Source: Flavobacterium sp. (GTDB lineage Bacteria; Bacteroidota; Bacteroidia; Flavobacteriales; Flavobacteriaceae). From it: a stretch of 20,039 nt of DNA. The stretch lies in the NCBI GenBank assembly GCA_030153045.1, contig JASLID010000058.1, positions 1 to 20,039 of the forward strand, in the 5' to 3' direction. How positions within the stretch are numbered: the stretch's first letter is position 1; each line of letters begins with the position of its first letter. A program made the translations under genes and the position numbers. The notes below the pieces were generated by a model that was not told the DNA's origin, ran no database searches, and saw only the letters and a program-made list of their open reading frames with translations. This document shows positions 1 through 6,663 of the stretch, in pieces.

Positions 1-375
1 GATTTTATGAAACACTACAAAGGATCTTGCGAAGTAAGCTTTATTAAAATGGCTTCTTACGAAGGAACAACTTCAACAAACGAAGTAAAACAATTAATAG
101 GTCTTAATCAGGATTTATCTGGTAGAACCGTTATTGTTATCGAAGATATCGTAGATACGGGGAATACGATCGAAGAATTAAAAGATTTGTTTAAAAAACA
201 AAACGTAAAGCATTTTAAAATCGCAACATTGTTCTTCAAACCGGAAGCGTACAAAAAAGACATCAAATTAGATTATGTAGGTATTAGAATTCCAAATAAA
301 TTCATCGTTGGTTATGGTTTAGACTACGACGGATTGGGAAGAAATTTACCAGAAGTATACCAATTAAAAGATTAA
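1..375 (+). CDS. hpt: Hypoxanthine phosphoribosyltransferase, 3' part (5'-truncated by window edge)
   Basis: This is the C-terminal two thirds of a purine phosphoribosyltransferase, which salvages hypoxanthine (and often guanine) with PRPP to form the nucleotide in the cytoplasm. The frame is open through the first base (codons for D-F precede the Met at 7), so that Met is internal and the true start lies upstream. The PRPP-binding signature VIVIEDIVDTGNT is at about 138-168, and the type I PRT core follows. The acidic-basic-hydrophobic tail GIRIPNKFIVGYGLDYDG matches the Hpt C terminus, where a conserved Phe/Val stacks on the base. The adk gene follows after 37 bp on the same strand, so both are probably cotranscribed as a purine-nucleotide pair. 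I recall fused or adjacent Hpt-Adk arrangements in Flavobacteriia; here a stop codon clearly separates them. Confidence 0.93.
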   Translation, partial: DFMKHYKGSCEVSFIKMASYEGTTSTNEVKQLIGLNQDLSGRTVIVIEDIVDTGNTIEELKDLFKKQNVKHFKIATLFFKPEAYKKDIKLDYVGIRIPNKFIVGYGLDYDGLGRNLPEVYQLKD

Positions 376-412
376 ACACACACACAACTATTTATAATTC
401 ACAATTACCGTA

Positions 413-985
413 ATGATTAACATTGTCTTATTTGGAAAGCCAGGCGCTGGAAAAGGAACTCAAGCAGAATTTTTAAAAGAGAAATACAATTTAATACATC
501 TTTCTACAGGAGATATTTTTAGATTTAACATAAAAAACAACACTGATTTAGGAATTTTAGCCAAAACCTTTATGGATAAAGGCGATTTAGTTCCAGATGA
601 AGTAACGATTAAAATGTTGGAAAGCGAAGTTGATAAAAACCCAAATTCAAAAGGATTTTTATTCGATGGTTTTCCAAGAACGTTAGCGCAAGCAGCAGCA
701 TTAGATGATTTCTTGGCAACTAAAAAGCAACAAATCACAGCAACAATAGCGCTGGAGGCTAATGACGAAATTTTAGTGCAACGATTATTAGAAAGAGGGA
801 AGACCTCTGGAAGACCTGACGATCAAGACGAAGAAAAAATCAGAAATCGTTACCAAGAGTACAACGAAAAAACCGCTCCTTTAATGGATTATTATGCAGC
901 CCAAAATAAATTCCATGGTGTAAATGGAATAGGGTCTATTGCCGAAATCACACAACGTTTAAGTGCTGTAATAGACAAGTTATAA
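413..985 (+). CDS. adk: Adenylate kinase (short-lid form)
   Basis: This cytosolic enzyme interconverts ATP + AMP and 2 ADP. The 190-residue protein opens with beta-strand 1 and the P-loop GKPGAGKGT (residues 8-16). The NMP-binding segment follows (HLSTGDIFR near 31-39), then the DGFPRT motif near 84-89, which contacts AMP. The LID is reduced to RLLERGKTSGRPDD, without the Cys-containing zinc lid of longer bacterial enzymes; this is the UMP/CMP-kinase-like short form. The Arg-rich RYQEYNEKTAPLMDYY segment is typical of the family. A Lys stands at the second position of the P-loop, where Pro or Ala is more usual in other phyla. The ATG at 413 puts the P-loop at the normal distance from the N terminus. 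The next gene starts 14 bp after the stop. Confidence 0.95.
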   Translation: MINIVLFGKPGAGKGTQAEFLKEKYNLIHLSTGDIFRFNIKNNTDLGILAKTFMDKGDLVPDEVTIKMLESEVDKNPNSKGFLFDGFPRTLAQAAALDDFLATKKQQITATIALEANDEILVQRLLERGKTSGRPDDQDEEKIRNRYQEYNEKTAPLMDYYAAQNKFHGVNGIGSIAEITQRLSAVIDKL

Positions 986-999
986 CTTAAAAAACAAAC

Positions 1000-2289
1000 A
1001 TGGAAATACTCATAATTTTCTTTTTAATTCTTTTAAACGGTGTTTTCTCGATGTCAGAAATTGCATTGATTTCTGCTCGAAAAAACCGACTTGAAACAGC
1101 AGCTAAAAAAGGGAATTCAAGTGCGAAAATAGCTTTAGATTTAGCGAATTCGCCAAACAAATTTTTATCCACAGTACAAATAGGGATTACCTTAATTGGA
1201 ATTTTAACGGGTATTTATAGTGGTGAAAAAGTGACAGACGATGTCAAATTTTTTCTAGATGGTTTCGAATCTTTACAGCCATATTCAGCCAGCTTATCCG
1301 TTGGAATCGTTGTTGTAATATTGACTTTTTTCTCTTTGGTTTTGGGTGAATTATTGCCCAAACGTATCGGGCTAAATTATCCCGAAGCCATTGCCAAAGG
1401 AGTTGCCGTGCCAATGAAAATTGTTTCAATCATCACAGCGCCATTTATTTGGTTACTAACCACTTCGACTGATTTTATTTTAAATGTTTTAAAAATAAAA
1501 CCCACGGCCGATGGTAAAGTAACCGAAGAAGAAATAAAAGCCATCATAAAAGAAGGTACCGAAGGTGGAGAAGTACAAGAAATCGAGCAAGATATTGTGG
1601 AGCGTGTGTTTCACATTGGAGATAGAAAAGTAAACTCTTTAATGACACACCGAAAATCATTAGTCTATCTTTCACTAGAAGACGATGATTTACAATCATT
1701 AAAAGCAAAAGTTTTAGATGAACTGCATTCTGTTTACCCAGTTTGCGAAGATAATCTAGATGAGGTGGTAGGTATCGTTTTGCTAAAAGATTTATTTGCC
1801 GGTTTCGAAAAAGATAAAGGACAATTCGATTTAAGAGCCATTACAAAAGAGCCAGTATATTTTATCGAACACACATCGGCATACAAAGCATTAGAGATTT
1901 TCAAAAAATCGAAAGTGCATTACGCCTTAGTGACAGACGAGCACGGAATGATTCAAGGAATTATAACCTTAAATGACATTCTAGAAGCGTTGGTAGGTGA
2001 TGCCGCCGATTTTTATGAAGAAGAATTCCAGTTAATTGCACGTGAAGACGGCACTTGGTTGGTCGACGGACATTATTCATTACACGATTTCTTGACCTAT
2101 TTCGATATGGACGATTTAATCAACGATTATGATGTAACCACGGTTAGCGGATTAATCATGACTGAGTTGTCTTATATTCCAAAAGTAGGTGAGAAATTGA
2201 TTTGGAATAAAATGGAACTAGAAGTAATAGATATGGATGGCGTAATAATCGATAAGATTTTAGTCCGTTCACTCAATGAATTAAATTAA
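1000..2289 (+). CDS. CNNM/CorC-HlyC family membrane protein (DUF21 + CBS pair)
   Basis: This is an integral membrane protein of the CNNM/CorC superfamily. Members are linked to Mg2+/Co2+ efflux or homeostasis; the 'hemolysin' name is historical. The 429 residues show a DUF21 module with hydrophobic segments at about 1-20, 58-80, 100-120 and 135-158, including the family-typical MSEIALISARKNRLE and GELLPKRIGLNYPE segments. A cytosolic CBS pair covers about 200-330 (VYPVCEDNLDEVVGIVLLKD and HYALVTDEHGMIQGIITLND). A CorC_HlyC domain ends the protein, about 345-425 (DGTWLVDGHYSLHDF). The order of domains and the length are normal. It starts 14 bp after adk and sits between adk and obgE, which suggests cotranscription. 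The transported ion cannot be read from the sequence. Confidence 0.9.
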   Translation: MEILIIFFLILLNGVFSMSEIALISARKNRLETAAKKGNSSAKIALDLANSPNKFLSTVQIGITLIGILTGIYSGEKVTDDVKFFLDGFESLQPYSASLSVGIVVVILTFFSLVLGELLPKRIGLNYPEAIAKGVAVPMKIVSIITAPFIWLLTTSTDFILNVLKIKPTADGKVTEEEIKAIIKEGTEGGEVQEIEQDIVERVFHIGDRKVNSLMTHRKSLVYLSLEDDDLQSLKAKVLDELHSVYPVCEDNLDEVVGIVLLKDLFAGFEKDKGQFDLRAITKEPVYFIEHTSAYKALEIFKKSKVHYALVTDEHGMIQGIITLNDILEALVGDAADFYEEEFQLIAREDGTWLVDGHYSLHDFLTYFDMDDLINDYDVTTVSGLIMTELSYIPKVGEKLIWNKMELEVIDMDGVIIDKILVRSLNELN

Positions 2290-2504
2290 ATAAGTAACGA
2301 ATCGTTCGGGCTTTTTAGGAGTCCATGTTCCTGCTTTTCGTTTGTATCTTGTCATTGAGAGCTTGCAAAGCAATCTCACCATAACAAGGATACCACTTCA
2401 ATCAGGGTTAAATAGAAAACCATTCGCATACTTGAAAAGAATAGTTTTTAGTTACAGTTTTAGCACTCTAAAATCTGAATTCTAAATTCTAAAATACAGA
2501 AAAA
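2290..2504. other. 215-bp spacer between the CNNM gene and obgE
   Basis: No convincing gene is present. The first ~90 bases hold low-complexity mosaic pieces resembling dispersed flavobacterial intergenic repeats (see the separate repeat entry at 2351). The last ~35 bases hold short imperfect tandem copies of AATTCTAA-like units just before the obgE start. No intrinsic terminator with a stem and T-run was found, and no TAnnTTTG element was found, so whether obgE is read through from upstream is open. Confidence 0.5.
2351..2377 (+). repeat. Dispersed intergenic repeat fragment, copy 1
   Basis: The core GTCATTGAGAGCTTGC with the flank AAAGCAATCTC resembles a repeat family common in intergenic regions of Bacteroidota genomes. 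A second related piece, GTCATCCTGAGCTTGCCGAA, occurs at 19831 in this window. The two share GTCAT and GAGCTTGC at the same spacing. Function is unknown. Confidence 0.5.
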
Positions 2505-3512
2505 ATGACAGAAGGAAATTTTGTAGACTACGTAAAAATTTATGTTTCTTCCGGAAAAGGAGGAAAAGGGTCTACGCACTTGCACAGAGAGAAATTTATT
2601 GAAAAAGGTGGCCCAGATGGTGGAGATGGTGGTCGCGGTGGACACGTATATCTAGTAGGGAACAAAGGATTATGGACATTATTTCACCTAAAATTTGCAC
2701 GTCACGTCAAAGCCGGTCATGGTGGCGACGGAGGAAGTTCACGCAGTACAGGTCACGATGGTGAAGATAAATTTATCGAAGTGCCATTAGGAACAGTAGT
2801 TCGTGATAAAGAAACCAACGAAATTCTTTTCGAAATTACCGAAGACGGAGAAAAAAGAATTATAGCAGAAGGTGGAAAAGGAGGGTTAGGAAACTGGCAT
2901 TTTAGAAGTTCCACCAATCAAACACCAAGATATTCTCAACCAGGATTGCCAGCTCAAGAAGCAGATATCGTTTTAGAGTTAAAAGTGTTAGCCGATGTTG
3001 GTTTAGTAGGTTTTCCTAATGCAGGAAAATCAACGTTATTATCTGTGTTAACTTCAGCAAAACCAAAAATTGCCGATTATCCGTTTACGACGCTAAAACC
3101 TAACCTAGGAATTGTAGCCTACAGAGATTTTCAATCGTTTGTTATTGCCGATATTCCTGGGATCATAGAAGGTGCCGCTGAAGGAAAAGGATTAGGGCAT
3201 TATTTCTTACGTCATATTGAGCGTAATTCAACCTTACTGTTCCTAGTTCCAGCTGATGCCGACGATATTAAAAAAGAGTACGACATTTTGTTAGACGAAT
3301 TACGTCGTTACAATCCTGAAATGTTAGACAAAGATCGTTTGATTGTCGTTTCAAAATGCGATATGCTCGACAGCGAACTTCAAGCCGAAATGAAAAAACA
3401 ATTAGACAAAGATTTTAAAGGAATTCCATATTTATTCATTTCATCAGTAGCCCAGCAAGGTTTGACTGAATTGAAAGATAAACTGTGGCAAATGTTAAAT
3501 ACAGAAGCATAA
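2505..3512 (+). CDS. obgE: Obg family GTPase (50S ribosome assembly)
   Basis: This essential ribosome-associated GTPase acts in late 50S assembly and stress control. The 335-residue protein has the glycine-rich Obg fold at about 1-165 (GKGGKGSTHLHREK, GGPDGGDGGRGGHVYL, and a second Gly-rich stretch near GGKGGLGN). The G domain begins with G1 GFPNAGKST at 169-177. Switch I includes DYPFTT, G3 is DIPG at 216-219 followed by IIEGAAEGKGLGHYFLRHIER, G4 is SKCD at 283-286 (a variant of NKxD), and G5 is the SSV region. The protein ends soon after the G domain, so the C-terminal OCT domain of some homologues is absent, as is usual for this size class. The ATG at 2505 gives MTEGNFVDYVKIYV, the expected N terminus. 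A strong terminator begins at the stop codon. Confidence 0.96.
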   Translation: MTEGNFVDYVKIYVSSGKGGKGSTHLHREKFIEKGGPDGGDGGRGGHVYLVGNKGLWTLFHLKFARHVKAGHGGDGGSSRSTGHDGEDKFIEVPLGTVVRDKETNEILFEITEDGEKRIIAEGGKGGLGNWHFRSSTNQTPRYSQPGLPAQEADIVLELKVLADVGLVGFPNAGKSTLLSVLTSAKPKIADYPFTTLKPNLGIVAYRDFQSFVIADIPGIIEGAAEGKGLGHYFLRHIERNSTLLFLVPADADDIKKEYDILLDELRRYNPEMLDKDRLIVVSKCDMLDSELQAEMKKQLDKDFKGIPYLFISSVAQQGLTELKDKLWQMLNTEA

Positions 3513-3540
3513 AAAAAATCCCGAGTCATCGGGATTTTTT
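3513..3540 (+). terminator. Rho-independent terminator after obgE
   Basis: A 12-bp stem with arms ATCCCGA/TCGGGAT, extended by A/T pairs (3513-3524 and 3529-3540), closes a GTCA tetraloop and runs into a T tract to about 3542. It directly follows the obgE stop and ends the hpt-adk-CNNM-obgE run. Confidence 0.93.
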
Positions 3541-3703
3541 TTATTTCAACCTTTTCAATTTGTTATTAACTCAAAATTAGCAAATTAAACAGGATAACAG
3601 AAAATCAATCATTTGTTTGAAGCGTTTAGTCTTCAATAAGTTAAAATTATCTTAAGAAAACGATTTTAAGAAGCGTAACTTTTTATGGATTTTAAAAATG
3701 ATT

Positions 3704-3711
3704 TATATTCG
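3704..3711 (+). promoter_or_regulatory. -7 promoter element of the S46 peptidase gene
   Basis: TATATTCG matches the Bacteroidota -7 consensus TAnnTTTG with one mismatch and is followed by CACC, a frequent context in flavobacteria. It places the transcript start near 3716, about 17 bases before the ATG at 3733. A clear -33 TTG was not found at the ideal distance. The rest of the spacer 3543-3703 shows no gene. Confidence 0.55.
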
Positions 3712-3732
3712 CACCACAAAAAATTATCAATT

Positions 3733-5883
3733 ATGAAAAAAATTATTTTATCCTTAATCGTTTCGATTATGCTTGTTCCTACAAGTGTGAAGGCAGACGA
3801 AGGAATGTGGTTTTTAATGTTCATTGAACGTTTAAATCACAGAGATATGCAAAAATTAGGATTACAATTGACTGCTCAAGAAATTTACAGCATCAACAAT
3901 CATAGTTTAAAAGATGCTATCGTACAGTTTAATGGTGGTTGTACTGCCGAAGTGATTTCAAAAGACGGATTAGTATTAACAAATCACCACTGTGGTTATG
4001 ATGCAATCGCTGAACTTTCTACCGCTGAGAAAAATCTTCTAAAAGATGGTTTCTGGGCAGAAAACAGAAAAGCTGAAATCAAACCATCAAGTTTATTTGT
4101 GCGTTTCTTCGTTCGTATGGACGATTGTTCTAAACGTATTTTAGCAAAAGTGAATCCTTCAATGACTGAATTGGAGCGTGAAGCAGCTATCAACAAAGAA
4201 ATTGCTTTAATCGAAAAAGAAAATAACGAAGGTGGAAAATACACAGTTTCTGTTCGTCCTTTCTTTCAAGGAAACGAATATTACTATTTCGTTTACCAAG
4301 ATTACAAAGATGTTCGTTTAGTAGGTACACCTCCTGAAAGTTTAGGGAAATTTGGTGGAGACACTGACAACTGGGAATGGCCACGTCACACTGCCGATTT
4401 CTCTATGTTCCGTATTTACGGAGATGCTAACGGAAATCCAGCAGATTATGCTGCGAACAATGTTCCATTGAAACCAAAACACTACTTGCCTGTTAATTTA
4501 AGTGGAGTAAAAGAAAATGATTTCGCTATGATTCTAGGTTATCCAGGTCGTACAAACCGTTGGATGCCAGCTGGTGGAATTGAGCAAAACGTAAAATATG
4601 CTTATCCTGCTTGGGTTGAAGGATCTAAAACAGGTATGGACAACATGAAAAAATACATGGATCAAAGCGATGCGCTTAACCTTGTATATGCTTCAAAATA
4701 TGCTGGTGTTGCCAATTACTGGAAAAACCGTCAAGGTATGATTGATGCTTTAACTAAATTTGGCACTGCAAAATCTAAAGCGGCTCAAGAAGCTAAATTC
4801 AATACGTGGGCTAACAAAGCGGAAAATAAAGCGAAATACGGAAATGTTGTTCCAACAATCAACAAATTCTACGCTTTGACTAACGAAAAAGCACGTCACG
4901 ATAACTACTTGCAACAATTATTCAGAACTTCAGCTTTTGGAGCTATTGGAAGAACTTTAGGAAAACAATTGGATACTTATGCTAAAGGTGATGCTGCGAA
5001 ACGTGCTCAATTAGCCCCAGCAATTTCTGAAATGGCTGAAGAAATGTTCAAAGAATTACACATTCCTGCTGAAAAAGATATCATGGCAGCACAGTTGAAG
5101 TTGTATGCTACAAAATCTGCAGGTTACGCGATTGCACCAATGGTTGAGAAAATCGGAAAAGAAAACAACAACGATTTTACTAAATATGTAAACGCTGCTT
5201 TTGACTTAAGTATTTTTACTTCAAAAGAAAGAATCAATGCTTTCTTGGCATTGCCTAGCGAAGCTTTGTTAGCAAACGATCCGTTGTACACACTTTCTAA
5301 TGATATGTTGACGCACTTTACATCAAAATCTGATGCGATTGCTAAAGCACAAAACGATTTCGGTGCTTCTTTCCGTTTATTGGTTGAAGGTTTACGTGAA
5401 TCTAAAATTGGAGCTATCCAATATCCAGATGCAAATTCAACGTTACGTTTAACATATGGAAAAGTTCGTTCTTTACCAGCTGACAAGCGTAATGATGCTA
5501 AAGTAAACAACTATACTACTTTAGATGGTCAAGTTAAAAAATACAAAAAAGGAGATCAAGAATTTGATTTGCCAACTCGTGTATTGGAAATGAACAAAAG
5601 CAAAGATTTCGGTCGTTATGCAGATAAAGACGGTTCTTTACACGTGAATTTCTTAACTGACAACGATATTACTGGTGGTAACTCAGGTTCTCCAGTATTA
5701 AACGGAAAAGGAGAATTAATTGGTCTGGCTTTCGACGGAAACATCGAAGCAATGGCTGGTGACGTAATCTTTGACAAAAATTTACAAAGAACTATCAATG
5801 TTGATATTCGTTATGTGTTATGGGTAATTGAGAACTTCTCAGGAGCTAAACACATTGTTGACGAAATGACTTTGGTGAAATAA
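3733..5883 (+). CDS. S46 family dipeptidyl-peptidase, DPP7-like
   Basis: This exported serine exopeptidase removes dipeptides from peptide N termini, feeding amino-acid catabolism in the periplasm. The start at ATG 3733 (716 aa) is preferred over the in-frame ATG 16 codons upstream because it yields a clean signal peptide, MKKIILSLIVSIMLVPTSVKA, followed by DEGMWFLM, the mature N terminus typical of S46. Catalytic residues of the chymotrypsin-like fold are visible: His86 in TNHHC, Asp222 in the WPRHTADF segment (best positional match), and Ser651 in TGGNSGSP. Gly669 in LAFDGN aligns with the position that is Gly in DPP7 and Arg in the acidic-specific DPP11, so hydrophobic P1 specificity is inferred. 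It has its own promoter and terminator and appears monocistronic. Confidence 0.93.
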   Translation: MKKIILSLIVSIMLVPTSVKADEGMWFLMFIERLNHRDMQKLGLQLTAQEIYSINNHSLKDAIVQFNGGCTAEVISKDGLVLTNHHCGYDAIAELSTAEKNLLKDGFWAENRKAEIKPSSLFVRFFVRMDDCSKRILAKVNPSMTELEREAAINKEIALIEKENNEGGKYTVSVRPFFQGNEYYYFVYQDYKDVRLVGTPPESLGKFGGDTDNWEWPRHTADFSMFRIYGDANGNPADYAANNVPLKPKHYLPVNLSGVKENDFAMILGYPGRTNRWMPAGGIEQNVKYAYPAWVEGSKTGMDNMKKYMDQSDALNLVYASKYAGVANYWKNRQGMIDALTKFGTAKSKAAQEAKFNTWANKAENKAKYGNVVPTINKFYALTNEKARHDNYLQQLFRTSAFGAIGRTLGKQLDTYAKGDAAKRAQLAPAISEMAEEMFKELHIPAEKDIMAAQLKLYATKSAGYAIAPMVEKIGKENNNDFTKYVNAAFDLSIFTSKERINAFLALPSEALLANDPLYTLSNDMLTHFTSKSDAIAKAQNDFGASFRLLVEGLRESKIGAIQYPDANSTLRLTYGKVRSLPADKRNDAKVNNYTTLDGQVKKYKKGDQEFDLPTRVLEMNKSKDFGRYADKDGSLHVNFLTDNDITGGNSGSPVLNGKGELIGLAFDGNIEAMAGDVIFDKNLQRTINVDIRYVLWVIENFSGAKHIVDEMTLVK

Positions 5884-5900
5884 TAGTTATCCAATTATTA

Positions 5901-5926
5901 AAAACCGCTTCGAAAGAAGCGGTTTT
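5901..5926 (+). terminator. Rho-independent terminator after the S46 peptidase gene
   Basis: The perfect 11-bp arms AAAACCGCTTC and GAAGCGGTTTT (5901-5911, 5916-5926) surround a GAAA tetraloop and are followed by more T to 5929. It lies 18 bp after the stop codon. The A-rich left flank could also serve the opposite strand, but no minus-strand gene ends here. Confidence 0.93.
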
Positions 5927-5945
5927 TTTATTGCTTTCATTTTCT

Positions 5946-5953
5946 TATTTTTG
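5946..5953 (+). promoter_or_regulatory. -7 promoter element of the TPR gene, four bases from the ATG
   Basis: TATTTTTG is a perfect TAnnTTTG match. Its last base is only four bases before the ATG at 5958, so transcription would begin at or within a few bases of the start codon (leaderless or nearly so). No good TTG -33 box is seen at 17-23 bp upstream. Confidence 0.55.
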
Positions 5954-5957
5954 ACAG

Positions 5958-6641
5958 ATGAAGCAATACTTAATTTTATTCTTATTCTGTCCTATTGCTC
6001 TCTTTTCACAATCCAATTTTGAAAAAGGATTAAGACTGTTGGAACAAAAAAAGTACCTCCAGGCGAAGCTTTTTTTTGAAGAAGTGATTAAACAAAACCC
6101 CAAGAATTATGACGCTATTGATAAGCTTGGAGAAATTTCTATTTACACTAAAAATTGGGATGAAGCTGTAAAATGTGGTTATAAACTCAAAACAGTATTT
6201 CCTAAAAATGCTGATTATTGGTATAAATATGGAGGTGCTTTAGGTTTAAAAGCTAAAAACAGCAATAAATTTAAAGCTTTAGGGATGCTCGATGATATTG
6301 AAAATGCTTTCTTAACAGCAGCTAAACTCGATGCAAAACATATCGAATCTCGTTGGGCATTAGTGACTTTATATATAGAATTGCCTGGAATTGTTGGTGG
6401 GAGCGAATCTAAAGCTCAAAAATATGCTAATGAACTCATGCTGCTTTCAAAAGTAGATGGTTATTTAGCAAAGGGTTATATTGATGTTTATTTTAAACGT
6501 TATGATAAAGCAGAAAATAATTATATAAAAGCACATGAAATAGGTCATTCTAAAACTACTTTTGAAAAGTTATATGATTTATATTTGAATAAAATAAAAG
6601 ATAGTAAAAAGGCTCAAAAATTAAAAACCGACTATAATTAA
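5958..6641 (+). CDS. Exported tetratricopeptide-repeat protein
   Basis: This 227-residue protein begins with a signal peptide, MKQYLILFLFCPIALFSQ, and continues into helical TPR pairs (FEKGLRLLEQKKYLQAKLFFEEVIKQNP at about 21-48 is a canonical repeat; further repeats follow to about 215). TPRs mediate protein-protein contacts; no enzymatic motif is present. The segment LPGIVGGSESKAQKYANELM belongs to a recurring family of small secreted TPR proteins, whose role I cannot name. The gene converges with the giant A2M gene 22 bp away and shares its terminator. Its coding DNA looks poorer in G+C than the S46 and mpl genes (one sampled line about 28%). The tail encoding TFEKLYDLYLNKIK recurs in degraded form upstream of mpl at 13251-13301. 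Confidence 0.8.
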   Translation: MKQYLILFLFCPIALFSQSNFEKGLRLLEQKKYLQAKLFFEEVIKQNPKNYDAIDKLGEISIYTKNWDEAVKCGYKLKTVFPKNADYWYKYGGALGLKAKNSNKFKALGMLDDIENAFLTAAKLDAKHIESRWALVTLYIELPGIVGGSESKAQKYANELMLLSKVDGYLAKGYIDVYFKRYDKAENNYIKAHEIGHSKTTFEKLYDLYLNKIKDSKKAQKLKTDYN

Positions 6642-6651
6642 GTCGGTTTTT
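6623..6651. terminator. Bidirectional terminator shared by the TPR and A2M genes
   Basis: The perfect 11-bp arms AAAAACCGACT (6623-6633) and AGTCGGTTTTT (6641-6651) enclose a 7-base loop, with T to 6655 on the plus strand and A/T-rich sequence on the other side. The left arm and loop lie inside the last codons and stop of the TPR gene (stop 6639-6641). The minus-strand A2M gene stops at 6664, so the same hairpin can end both convergent transcripts. Confidence 0.9.
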
Positions 6652-6663
6652 TTTTATGCCTGT

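Noticed and set aside
2320..2345. Inverted repeat around AGGAGTCCATGTTCCT as a terminator
   Set aside because: Only four outer bases pair and there is no T-run after it.
3685..3732. In-frame upstream ATG extending the S46 peptidase by 16 residues
   Set aside because: The extension (MDFKNDLYSHHKK...) would bury the signal peptide, and it overlaps the promoter-like TATATTCG; the ATG at 3733 fits the family.
5124..5510. 128-codon open frame on the minus strand inside the S46 gene
   Set aside because: It is antisense to a strongly supported gene and has no recognisable domain; a shadow frame.
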